Of a DNA stretch of 11,056 nt, positions 1 to 5,931 are shown piece by piece. The notes beneath the pieces are model-generated. The model was not told the origin of the DNA. It made no database searches and was given only the letters and a program-made list of their open reading frames with translations. Both the position numbers and the translations under genes were made by a program. The DNA is from Enterobacteriaceae bacterium UBA3516. Lineage in GTDB: Bacteria; Pseudomonadota; Gammaproteobacteria; Enterobacterales; Enterobacteriaceae. Every line of letters begins with the position of its first letter. The stretch's first letter is position 1. Location: contig DFPL01000124.1 of assembly GCA_002377245.1 (NCBI GenBank), positions 1 through 11,056 of the forward strand, read 5' to 3'.

Positions 1-203
1 ATAATAATGGCGATATCGGTATGATGGCCTTTGCCGGTCAGGGACAGTGAGCCGTAAACATCTACCACTACGCGCGTGACGTTGCGCAGCATGTCGCGTG
101 CGATCAGGTCGTCCGTGAACTGCTTACCGGCTTTCATCGGCCCCACGGTGTGGGAGCTGGAAGGGCCAATACCGATTTTGAAAATATCGAATACGCTGAT
201 CAT
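1..203 (-). CDS. sdaB: L-serine deaminase (L-serine ammonia-lyase), 5' part only
   Basis: Only the first 67 codons are present; the gene runs off the left edge. The family enzyme converts L-serine to pyruvate and ammonia in the cytoplasm using a [4Fe-4S] cluster. The reading frame starts with ATG at 201-203 and gives MISVFDIFKIGIGPSSSHTV. It continues with GPMKAG, so the SSSHTVGPMKAG signature of iron-sulfur serine deaminases lies at residues 15-26. The cluster-binding cysteines of the C-terminal half are outside the window. The gene follows sdaC after 66 bp on the same strand, and the pairing with a serine transporter favours sdaB over the paralogues sdaA and tdcG. No strong Shine-Dalgarno is visible before the ATG; a weak GGAT sits about 10 nt upstream. 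Translation may rely partly on coupling to sdaC. Confidence 0.93.
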   Translation of the reverse strand, partial: MISVFDIFKIGIGPSSSHTVGPMKAGKQFTDDLIARDMLRNVTRVVVDVYGSLSLTGKGHHTDIAII

Positions 204-240
204 GATGCAGTATCCATGAAGAAAGAAAAGAGGGGGAGAG

Positions 241-262
241 GCGCCGCCCTGAAAGACGGCGC
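241..262 (-). other. Hairpin in the sdaC-sdaB gap
   Basis: On the minus strand an 8 bp GC-rich stem (GCGCCGTC pairing with GGCGGCGC, one G-U pair) closes a 6 nt loop. It lies just after the sdaC stop codon. What follows is pyrimidine-rich (TCTCCCCCTC then TTTTCTTTC) rather than a clean T run, so it is a poor intrinsic terminator. It could protect the sdaC 3' end or partly attenuate transcription into sdaB. The structure is visible in the sequence; the role is inferred. Confidence 0.5.
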
Positions 263-269
263 AAAAGGT

Positions 270-1559
270 TTAGCTGAACAGAGAGAAGAAGATCGCGGAG
301 ATGGCAACCAGACCCATAACAACAACAAAGACGTTGCTGATGTGGCCGCTGTACTTACGCATGGCCGGGACTTTGTTAATGGCATACATCGGCATCAGGA
401 ACAGAATAACCGCGATGATCGGGCCGCCCAGGTTTTCAATCATCCCGAGGATGCTTGGGTTCAGGGTAGCAACCGCCCAGGTGGTCACCAGCATAAAGAG
501 CGCGGTGATCTTGTTCAGTTTGTTGATTTCAATCGACTTGCCTTTACCACGCAGCGATTTAATCACCATGCCGTTAAAGCCTTCACGTGCGCCCAGGTAG
601 TGGCCAAGGAAGGATTTGGTGATCGCGATAATTGCAATAATCGGTGCCATCCAGGCAATGATCGGCGCGTTAAAGTGGTTCGCCAGGTAAGACAGAATTG
701 AGATGTTCTGTGCTTTGGCAGCGGCGAGGTCTGCCGGGGACAGGCTCAGTACGCAGCTGAAAACAAAGAACATGACCGTCAGCACCATCATGATGTGAGC
801 GAAGCTCAGGATGCGGGAACATTTGCGTTCAGCTTCATCACCGTACTCTTCGCGTTTTGCCACGGCGAAAGAGGAGATAATCGGTGAGTGGTTAAAAGAG
901 AAGACCATAACCGGGATCGCCAGCCACAGCGTCATCCACAGACCGTTGCCGGTAGGGGCTGCGCTGCCCAAGGAGAGGGTGTCCAGTGCGGTGGTGCTCC
1001 ACTGCGGGATCAGGTAGACGGCCAGCAGCATCAGGGCAGCCACAAACGGAAATACCAGAATGCTCATCGCTTTCACAATCATCTGCTCGCCGAAGCGCAC
1101 GATGGTCATCATGCCGACGATCAGAATCAGCGAGAGGATAGCGCGTGGCGGTGGCGTCATTCCCAGTTGATGGCTCATAAAGCTTTCAACGGTATTGGTG
1201 ATAGCAACGCTATAGACCAACAGAATCGGGTAGATGGCAAAGAAGTAGAGCAGGGTGATCAGTTTACCTGCACCGGTACCAAAGTGCTCTTCAACCACCT
1301 CTGTAATGTCTTCACCTGGATTTTTACCCGACAGCACAAAACGCGTCAGACCACGGTGTGCAAAGAAGGTCATTGGAAAAGCAATAAGCGCCATAATAAT
1401 CAGTGGGATCATCCCACCCACACCGGCGTTGATCGGTAAAAAGAGCACGCCTGCGCCGATAGCCGTGCCGTACAGGCCCAGCATCCACATGGTGTCCGTT
1501 TTACGCCATGCGCTGCGCGTGCCACCCGAAACCAGGGTGCCGGTTTGTGTTGTTTCCAT
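270..1559 (-). CDS. sdaC: L-serine/H+ symporter of the HAAAP family
   Basis: Encodes an inner-membrane serine transporter of the hydroxy/aromatic amino acid permease family, 429 residues, the same length as E. coli SdaC. The N-terminus is METTQTGTLVSGGTRSAW, followed by a first membrane segment containing GTAIGAGVLFLPI (residues 31-43), the conserved unwound-helix type motif of this family. About eleven hydrophobic segments follow through to the C-terminal end. An upstream in-frame start at 1619 would add 20 residues. I prefer the ATG at 1557-1559 because GGAG lies 8 nt upstream of it and the start matches the family N-terminus. The gene is first in an operon with sdaB, so imported serine can be deaminated at once to pyruvate. 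A CRP-like site upstream suggests induction when preferred carbon is scarce. Confidence 0.96.
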   Translation of the reverse strand: METTQTGTLVSGGTRSAWRKTDTMWMLGLYGTAIGAGVLFLPINAGVGGMIPLIIMALIAFPMTFFAHRGLTRFVLSGKNPGEDITEVVEEHFGTGAGKLITLLYFFAIYPILLVYSVAITNTVESFMSHQLGMTPPPRAILSLILIVGMMTIVRFGEQMIVKAMSILVFPFVAALMLLAVYLIPQWSTTALDTLSLGSAAPTGNGLWMTLWLAIPVMVFSFNHSPIISSFAVAKREEYGDEAERKCSRILSFAHIMMVLTVMFFVFSCVLSLSPADLAAAKAQNISILSYLANHFNAPIIAWMAPIIAIIAITKSFLGHYLGAREGFNGMVIKSLRGKGKSIEINKLNKITALFMLVTTWAVATLNPSILGMIENLGGPIIAVILFLMPMYAINKVPAMRKYSGHISNVFVVVMGLVAISAIFFSLFS

Positions 1560-1688
1560 CAAAAAATCTCCAGAGCTGTAATGTGCCGCTATTTGGTCAA
1601 ATCGAAGGCCAAAAACCACGGCGGTAATATGAAATTCGGTTATTTACGGTTTTTTTATAATTTCTTTCCGTAACTATTGGCGGGCGGA

Positions 1689-1734
1689 AAGATACATATA
1701 TGTTATGAATAGAACAGTGATCGCGATCTCAAAT
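1689..1734 (-). promoter_or_regulatory. Predicted CRP-dependent sdaC promoter
   Basis: A 22 bp imperfect palindrome at 1713-1734 has core GTGATC-GC-GATC and outer A/T bases, close to the CRP consensus (right half GATCTCAAAT is weaker). Reading the minus strand, a -10 like TATCTT at 1689-1694 would start RNA near 1682. That puts the palindrome centre at about -41.5, the class II activator position, and no good -35 is present, as expected for such a promoter. A second AT-rich -10-like TATAAA at 1654-1659 is possible but places CRP less well. CRP control of sdaC is known in E. coli; the exact start here is inferred. Confidence 0.55.
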
Positions 1735-1974
1735 GCAATAATCCACTTTTTATGTGGTTAATATCAGGTCAAATATCTGCAATCGTAGAAATGGGTAAAA
1801 TTTATGGGCGCGAAGGCTACCATTGGCGAGATTCGCTTTCAAAGAAAGAGGGGTAAAACACGATAAAATAGCTGTAAACAAGGTGGGGTTTAGCGTTTTA
1901 TCTAAACCAATGCCCGTTTACTGAATGAAAATTCGCTGGTTAATTGCTACGCAATCGTTTGCTCGGGAGGGTTA
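1735..1974. other. Non-coding stretch between the sdaC promoter and the ppnN terminator
   Basis: I see no gene of convincing length or composition in this A/T-rich stretch on either strand. It contains a perfect 7 bp inverted repeat, GGTTTAG at 1887-1893 and CTAAACC at 1902-1908 around an 8 nt spacer. It also holds a small CCAC/GTGG repeat at 1743-1757. Neither is followed by a T run on either strand, so they are not terminators. They could be operator sites for sdaC, whose promoter reads away from here. Confidence 0.4.
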
Positions 1975-1998
1975 AGAAAAGGGCAACATAAGTTGCCC
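1975..1998 (-). terminator. Intrinsic terminator of ppnN
   Basis: A perfect 7 bp stem, GGGCAAC at 1981-1987 and GTTGCCC at 1992-1998, closes a 4 nt loop. Read on the minus strand it is followed directly by TTTTCTT. It begins 18 bp after the ppnN stop codon, the right place for a rho-independent terminator of that gene. It also separates ppnN from sdaC. Confidence 0.85.
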
Positions 1999-2016
1999 TA
2001 ATGATTTCATAGAAGA

Positions 2017-3381
2017 TCAGGTGATGATTTCGTAGCAAGGAATATAAGCAGAACCTGGCAGTTTCATACGATGCTGGGCGACAAAGCCCTGCAGCAGGTC
2101 ATCCATTCGACGCATCATCTCGCGGTCGCCATGGATTTTAAACGGACCAAATTCTTCAATAGCCTGAATCCCCACTTCTTTTACGTTACCGGTCACGATA
2201 CCCGAGAAGGCGCGGCGCAGATCGGCCGCCAGGACTTCCACCGGTTGATCGGGGTAAAGCTTAAGATTGGCCATATTTTCATGGGTGGGTTCGAAGGGCA
2301 CCTGCAGGTCGGGTGCTATACGAATAGACCAGTTGAAGCTATAGGCATCGCCCGTGTCACGGCGATTCTCTTTCACCAGCGGCATCGCTTTTTTCATTAA
2401 ACGCGCCACTTCAGCCGGATCGTTGATCACGATGCGATAGTGCTTACGCGCGTTTTCACCCAGCGTATTGACGATAAACTCATCCAGCACGCGGAAGTAA
2501 TCGGCGCTCTCTTTCGGGCCGGTGAGGATCAGCGGCAGTACCTGATCTTTGTTCGCCGGGTTCATCAGAATACCCAGCAGATAAAGCAGCTCTTCTGCGG
2601 TACCGACGCCGCCCGGGAAGATGATGATACCGTGAGCAATGCGCACAAAGGCTTCCAGACGCTTTTCGATGTCTGGCATGATGATAAGTTCATTCACCAG
2701 CGGGTTCGGTGGCTCAGCTGCAATGATGGAAGGTTCCGTCATGCCGATAAAGCGACCGTCTTTGTAACGCTGTTGCGCGTGGCCTACCGCAGCACCTTTC
2801 ATCGGGGCTTCCATCGCGCCCGGCCCACAGCCGGTGCAAATGTTCAGCTCACGCAGGCCGAGCTGCGTACCGACGCGACGGGCATAGAGGTACTCGGTCT
2901 CATTAATGGAGTGGCCGCCCCAGCACACCACCATATTTGGCGCTTCACCCACATGCAGGGCACGGGCGTTACGCAAAATAGAGAACACCAGGTTAGTGAT
3001 GTGGGTAGAGCTTTCCAGGTTTAAATGCTGGAAACGCCCTGCGTTATGTATTTGCCCGTTAACGAACAAAATATCGCGCAGGACAGCGAAGAGGTTAGCC
3101 TGCAGTGAACGAATAATACGTCCGTCCACGAAGGCATCTTCAGGCGGGTTGATCAATTCCAGTTTCACGCCGCGTTCACGGCGCAATACGTTGATATCAA
3201 AACTTTCGTAGCGCGACAGCAGCTCTTTGCTGTTGTCTGTCAGGCTACCGGAGTTAAGCACGGCGAGCGAGCAATTGCGAAACAGTTGATACAGGTCGCT
3301 GCTGGCCGTGCGTTTAAGCATATCGACTTCCAGCTGCGACAACATGTCCATTGAGCCAAGCGGGCTAATATGTGTAATCAA
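2017..3381 (-). CDS. ppnN: Pyrimidine/purine nucleotide 5'-monophosphate nucleosidase
   Basis: Encodes a 454-residue cytoplasmic LOG-family (lysine decarboxylase-like fold) enzyme, formerly YgdH, nearly collinear with E. coli PpnN. The family hydrolyses the N-glycosidic bond of nucleotide monophosphates, releasing base and ribose 5-phosphate, and is stimulated by (p)ppGpp. The LOG signature PGGVGTAEE is at residues 256-264, with Glu264 the likely catalytic residue. An upstream CTGCGPGAME segment lies at 182-191, and Arg341 in the KENRRDTGDAYSFNW segment is also kept. The start codon is TTG (3379-3381). A strong AAGGAG sits 5 nt upstream, and no in-frame ATG fits the family N-terminus MITHISPLGS. 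The gene has its own terminator and a 119 bp gap from queF, so it is probably transcribed alone or by readthrough from queF. Confidence 0.95.
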   Translation of the reverse strand: MITHISPLGSMDMLSQLEVDMLKRTASSDLYQLFRNCSLAVLNSGSLTDNSKELLSRYESFDINVLRRERGVKLELINPPEDAFVDGRIIRSLQANLFAVLRDILFVNGQIHNAGRFQHLNLESSTHITNLVFSILRNARALHVGEAPNMVVCWGGHSINETEYLYARRVGTQLGLRELNICTGCGPGAMEAPMKGAAVGHAQQRYKDGRFIGMTEPSIIAAEPPNPLVNELIIMPDIEKRLEAFVRIAHGIIIFPGGVGTAEELLYLLGILMNPANKDQVLPLILTGPKESADYFRVLDEFIVNTLGENARKHYRIVINDPAEVARLMKKAMPLVKENRRDTGDAYSFNWSIRIAPDLQVPFEPTHENMANLKLYPDQPVEVLAADLRRAFSGIVTGNVKEVGIQAIEEFGPFKIHGDREMMRRMDDLLQGFVAQHRMKLPGSAYIPCYEIIT

Positions 3382-3386
3382 GTGAA

Positions 3387-3392
3387 CTCCTT
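3387..3392 (-). promoter_or_regulatory. Strong ribosome binding site of ppnN (decides a TTG start)
   Basis: AAGGAG on the minus strand lies 5 nt before the TTG codon. It supports the unusual start over the later in-frame ATG codons at residues 11, 13 and 21, which lack such a site. Confidence 0.8.
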
Positions 3393-3403
3393 ACGGGATG
3401 AAA

Positions 3404-3432
3404 ATTGTATCTTCCCTGCTGATTACAATAGC
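3404..3432 (-). promoter_or_regulatory. Possible ppnN promoter
   Basis: On the minus strand a -10-like TACAAT lies at 3404-3409, with only a weak -35 candidate (CTATTG, 16 bp spacer) at 3426-3431. The predicted start near 3397 would give a short leader that still holds the AAGGAG site. Only the -10 is good, so this call is tentative. Confidence 0.35.
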
Positions 3433-3500
3433 CTCCGCTTATGACGTTTAACAACCTACTGCGTGGAATCTCTCTCGCAGAGCGTAAAAAAAGTGTGCGC

Positions 3501-4346
3501 TTACTGGCGAACCAGGCGCCCGGTGGCCGGATCAAAGTGCGTATTGGTGCGCCAGGGGTTGATGTCCAGTCCGCCGCGTCGGGTGTAGCGGGCATAAACG
3601 CTCAGGCTTTCTGGCGCGCAGAAGCGTTGGATGTCGGTAAAGATGCGCTCAACGCACTGCTCGTGAAATTCATTGTGATGGCGGAATGACACCAGATAAC
3701 GCAGCAACTGCTCGCGGTCTATTTTGGGTCCACGGTATTGAATCTGCACGGAGCCCCAGTCGGGCTGGTGGGTGATCAAACAGTTGGATTTCAGCAGGTG
3801 GCTGACCAGCGTCTCTTCCACTACCTTGCCGCTGGCGGCGCCGGCCAACAGGTCTGCGTCAAACGTGTAGTTGTCGATGGTAATGTCCTGGTCATCAATA
3901 CAACTCCCGTGGAAAGAGGCAATCGGCTGACCTTCAATTTCATCCAGGCGATAAAGGGCCACCGTAACATTGCCCTGGGCACAGGCACTGAGATCGCGCG
4001 TGAGCGTGTTCTGCACGTCGTCCCAGCAGGCGAAACGCGTCTGGTTAAAACTGTTGAGATAGAGCTTGAAGCTCTTGGATTCCACCAGATTCACGCTGGT
4101 GTAATCCAGCGAGACGTGACCGATGGCAACCTGAGGCAAACCCCTGGCGTTGAGCCAGGAAAGTTCATACAGCGTCCAGATATCCGCGCCGGTAAAGGGC
4201 AGAGTGTCGGGATAAAGTCCGAGAGGTTCGCGGTTCAGACTGCGGGGTACGCCCTGCAACAAGCTGGCATCGTATTGGTCGCGGTAGTCGGTAGCTTTGC
4301 CCAGCGTCAGGCCAGCCAGCGCCTGGTGGTTATCATAGGAAGACAT
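3501..4346 (-). CDS. queF: NADPH-dependent 7-cyano-7-deazaguanine reductase (preQ0 reductase)
   Basis: QueF reduces the nitrile of preQ0 to the aminomethyl group of preQ1 with NADPH, a late step before queuosine is inserted into tRNA. The 281-residue product is the long, two-domain form of gammaproteobacteria (E. coli 282). The QueF signature ESKSFKLYLNSFN is at residues 89-101. The nucleophilic Cys189 is in SNCLITHQPDWGS with the acid Asp196. The HHNEFHE segment has His228 in the position of the E. coli catalytic histidine (His229). The start is ATG at 4344-4346, giving the family N-terminus MSSYDNHQALAGLTLGK; the Shine-Dalgarno is weak. It is divergent from syd across 69 bp. After the stop codon a 7-T run appears 9 nt on, but no strong stem precedes it, so termination before ppnN is uncertain. 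Confidence 0.96.
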   Translation of the reverse strand: MSSYDNHQALAGLTLGKATDYRDQYDASLLQGVPRSLNREPLGLYPDTLPFTGADIWTLYELSWLNARGLPQVAIGHVSLDYTSVNLVESKSFKLYLNSFNQTRFACWDDVQNTLTRDLSACAQGNVTVALYRLDEIEGQPIASFHGSCIDDQDITIDNYTFDADLLAGAASGKVVEETLVSHLLKSNCLITHQPDWGSVQIQYRGPKIDREQLLRYLVSFRHHNEFHEQCVERIFTDIQRFCAPESLSVYARYTRRGGLDINPWRTNTHFDPATGRLVRQ

Positions 4347-4415
4347 GTTTCATTGCCATTTTTACGGTTACACTAGGCGCAAAGTGTACCCTGTCTTAGA
4401 GAAAGAGAGAAACCC
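4347..4415. promoter_or_regulatory. Divergent queF/syd intergenic region with inverted repeat
   Basis: This 69 bp gap must hold the promoters of both queF (left) and syd (right). It contains a perfect 6 bp inverted repeat, TACACT at 4369-4374 and AGTGTA at 4383-4388, centred about 23-37 bp from either start codon. On the minus strand a -10-like TAGTGT (4370-4375) with a weak -35 (TAAGAC, 17 bp spacer) could serve queF. No equally good syd promoter stands out. Whether the repeat is an operator is inference. Confidence 0.4.
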
Positions 4416-4961
4416 GTGGAAAGAGAGACTGCCGTTGCCCTGGAAGCCTTTACCGCACGCTACTGCGACGCCTGGCAAACCACTTATCACACTTGGCCGC
4501 AAAGTGAAGAGCTTTATGGCGTACCTTCCCCGTGCATCATCTCTTCAACACAAACTATGGTAACCTGGCAGCCTCAGCCCTTTATACCCACACAGAATGT
4601 AAACGCGATTGAACGTGCCTTAGATATTGTGGTACAACCAGCGTTTCATGCTTTCTACACCACACAGTTCGCCGGGGATATGCGCGCACGGTTTCAGTCT
4701 GAAACGTTCACGCTATTGCAAACCTGGAGCCCGGACGATTTTCAACGCGTACAGGAGAACCTCATCGGTCATCTTGTCACGCAAAAAAGACTCAAGCTGT
4801 CACCCACCTTGTTTATCGCGACGCTGGAGAGCGATACCGAGGTCATTTCGCTTTGTAACCTGAGTGGCGAAGTGGTGAAAGAGACGCTGGGCCGTCAACA
4901 GCGCACGATTCTTGCCCCCACTCTTGCGGACTTCCTTAACCGCCTTGAGCCAGTTCTGTAA
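4416..4961 (+). CDS. syd: SecY-interacting protein Syd
   Basis: Syd is a small acidic protein that binds the cytoplasmic face of the SecYEG translocon and is thought to monitor or clear badly assembled SecY complexes. The product has 181 residues, the length of E. coli Syd. It keeps the collinear segments SEELYGVPSPCIIS, QNVNAIERALDIV, FYTTQFAGDM and VQENLIGHLVTQKRLKL. There is no signal peptide or membrane segment, fitting a peripheral protein. The start is GTG at 4416-4418, preceded by a purine-rich AGAGAGAAA; the next in-frame ATG is far inside the conserved region. It is monocistronic as far as I can see: the next element is the csrB control region, and no terminator is obvious between them. 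The N-terminal dozen residues differ most from E. coli. Confidence 0.94.
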   Translation: MERETAVALEAFTARYCDAWQTTYHTWPQSEELYGVPSPCIISSTQTMVTWQPQPFIPTQNVNAIERALDIVVQPAFHAFYTTQFAGDMRARFQSETFTLLQTWSPDDFQRVQENLIGHLVTQKRLKLSPTLFIATLESDTEVISLCNLSGEVVKETLGRQQRTILAPTLADFLNRLEPVL

Positions 4962-4977
4962 TCCCTGATACTACTAT

Positions 4978-5015
4978 TCTTGTGAGAGATCTCTTACACG
5001 TCTTGTGAGAGATCT
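4978..5015 (+). promoter_or_regulatory. UvrY-type response-regulator binding site plus second half-site, upstream of csrB
   Basis: TGTGAGAGATCTCTTACA at 4981-4998 is an 18 bp inverted repeat of the kind bound by phosphorylated UvrY (BarA-UvrY system) far upstream of csrB and csrC. Its centre is about 183 bp before the predicted csrB start, comparable with the distant site in E. coli. A 15 bp direct repeat of its left part, TCTTGTGAGAGATCT, occurs at 4978-4992 and again at 5001-5015. The second copy lacks the right palindromic arm. The copies are 23 bp apart, about two helical turns. Confidence 0.8.
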
Positions 5016-5136
5016 GCCTGGCGTCCTACAGTACATGCCACCTGCATACATGTTAAAATCAACAAAATCAGTTAATTAAAAATAATAACCTTAGTTTATT
5101 TATAGTAAACCACGCAAATATTTGCCTTAAGCACAC

Positions 5137-5166
5137 TTGTAAGACGGGGCGGAATAAGGGATTCTA
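5137..5166 (+). promoter_or_regulatory. csrB core promoter
   Basis: TTGTAA at 5137-5142 (-35) and ATTCTA at 5161-5166 (-10) are separated by 18 bp and place the start at about 5173, where the conserved GTCGACA of csrB begins. Between this promoter and the UvrY site lies an A/T-rich stretch (about 5053-5125) with an IHF-like AATCAA at 5057-5062. Bending there could bring the distant site to the promoter; that part is inferred. Confidence 0.65.
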
Positions 5167-5172
5167 TTCCCC

Positions 5173-5544
5173 GTCGACAAGGAGTCGCACACTGAAATGA
5201 ACATCAGGATGATGTTGTTTCGAAGCAGGGATACACCGAGGACGGTGCTACAAGGAAAGGCTTCAGGACGAAGCGAAAGGAAATTGCAGGAGTGCATTAA
5301 GGGACACCTCCAGGAAGGAGAACGAGAGCCGGTCAGGATGTTCGGTGGATCATGAAGATCAAGGACACGCTTTACGGATGACGCTATTCCACATCGGGGT
5401 GATGTGGGCAGGATGCACGGTTTAAGGATGAACAGGTCAGGAGACCACAGGAAAAGTTGTCAAGGATGAGCAGGGAGCACCAAAAGTAGCTGGACTGCTG
5501 CGAAACGAACCGGGAGCACTGTTTCTACAGTGCTCCCTTTTTTT
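5173..5544 (+). ncRNA. csrB: CsrB small regulatory RNA (CsrA antagonist)
   Basis: CsrB binds many copies of the translational regulator CsrA and so frees its target mRNAs, affecting carbon storage, motility and biofilm. The roughly 370 nt transcript starts with GTCGACAAGGAGTC and ends in a strong terminator, matching E. coli CsrB in length and both ends. I count 23 GGA triplets (one in the terminator stem), 16 of them as AGGA. Several sit in hairpin loops: 5201-5215, 5234-5247 (CACCG-AGGA-CGGTG), 5260-5274 (GCTTC-AGGAC-GAAGC), 5285-5296, 5308-5320 (CTCC-AGGAA-GGAG) and 5435-5446 (GGTC-AGGA-GACC). The segments AGGAAAAGTTGTCAAGGATG and the AGTAGCTGGA region near the 3' end are csrB hallmarks. 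It has no meaningful open reading frame and lies between syd and yqcC, as in E. coli. Confidence 0.96.
5512..5544 (+). terminator. csrB intrinsic terminator
   Basis: A perfect 11 bp stem, GGGAGCACTGT at 5512-5522 and ACAGTGCTCCC at 5527-5537, closes a TTCT loop and is followed by seven T residues (5538-5544). This defines the 3' end of CsrB. Confidence 0.95.
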
Positions 5545-5560
5545 ATTTCCCCGGCACAAA

Positions 5561-5569
5561 TGCTATTCT
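5561..5569 (+). promoter_or_regulatory. Possible extended -10 promoter for yqcC-truC-yqcA
   Basis: TGCTATTCT is an extended -10 element (TGn followed by TATTCT) placed 32 bp before the yqcC start codon. A matching -35 position (5541-5546) falls in the T tail of the csrB terminator and is only weakly like consensus. The predicted start is near 5576. This would let the operon be read independently of csrB. Confidence 0.45.
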
Positions 5570-5601
5570 GCGCGCCATTCTGATTTTCTTCCGAGGTTCC
5601 C

Positions 5602-5931
5602 ATGACATTACATGTGCGCGTGCGCCAACAATTACACCTCATCGAAACGCTACTGCGTGAACAGGGGCAGTGGCAGGCTGTTGCGCCGGATGCCAGCGTA
5701 TTTGAGAGCACGCAGCCTTTTTGCATGGATACGCTTGAGCCTTTCGAATGGCTGCAATGGGTATTGATTCCGCGTATGCATGCGTTGCTGGATGGCAATC
5801 ATCCTCTGCCTGCGTCATTCGCCGTTGCCCCTTATTATGAAATCGCCCTTGATTCCACGCATCCTGCCAGAGACCCGCTTCTTGCTCAGCTTGCCGCACT
5901 GGACGCGCTTTTCACGGATGAAGACGAATAA
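5602..5931 (+). CDS. yqcC: Conserved YqcC family protein, function unknown
   Basis: A 109-residue soluble, acidic protein of the YqcC family (DUF446), the same length as the E. coli protein. No activity is established that I can name. It keeps the family core STQPFCMDTLEPFEWLQWVLIPRM at residues 36-59 and the PLPASFAVAPYYE segment at 68-80. The ends are more variable, with an acidic C-terminus DEDE. There is no signal peptide, membrane helix or metal-binding cysteine cluster. The start ATG has GAGG 5 nt upstream. The stop codon overlaps the truC start by one base (TAATG), so the two genes are translationally coupled. That coupling hints at a link with RNA modification, but nothing in the protein itself shows it. 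Confidence 0.92.
   Translation: MTLHVRVRQQLHLIETLLREQGQWQAVAPDASVFESTQPFCMDTLEPFEWLQWVLIPRMHALLDGNHPLPASFAVAPYYEIALDSTHPARDPLLAQLAALDALFTDEDE

Noticed and set aside
3485..3515. Possible queF terminator: small CTGG-TTCG-CCAG stem at the stop codon followed by a 7-T run
   Set aside because: The stem has only 4 bp and lies about 11 nt from the T run, so it does not form a proper intrinsic terminator.
3441..3689. Plus-strand frame of 82 codons overlapping the queF 3' end, beginning MTFNNLLRGISLAERKK
   Set aside because: Most of it is antisense to the conserved queF C-terminus, there is no clear ribosome site, and no family is recognised.
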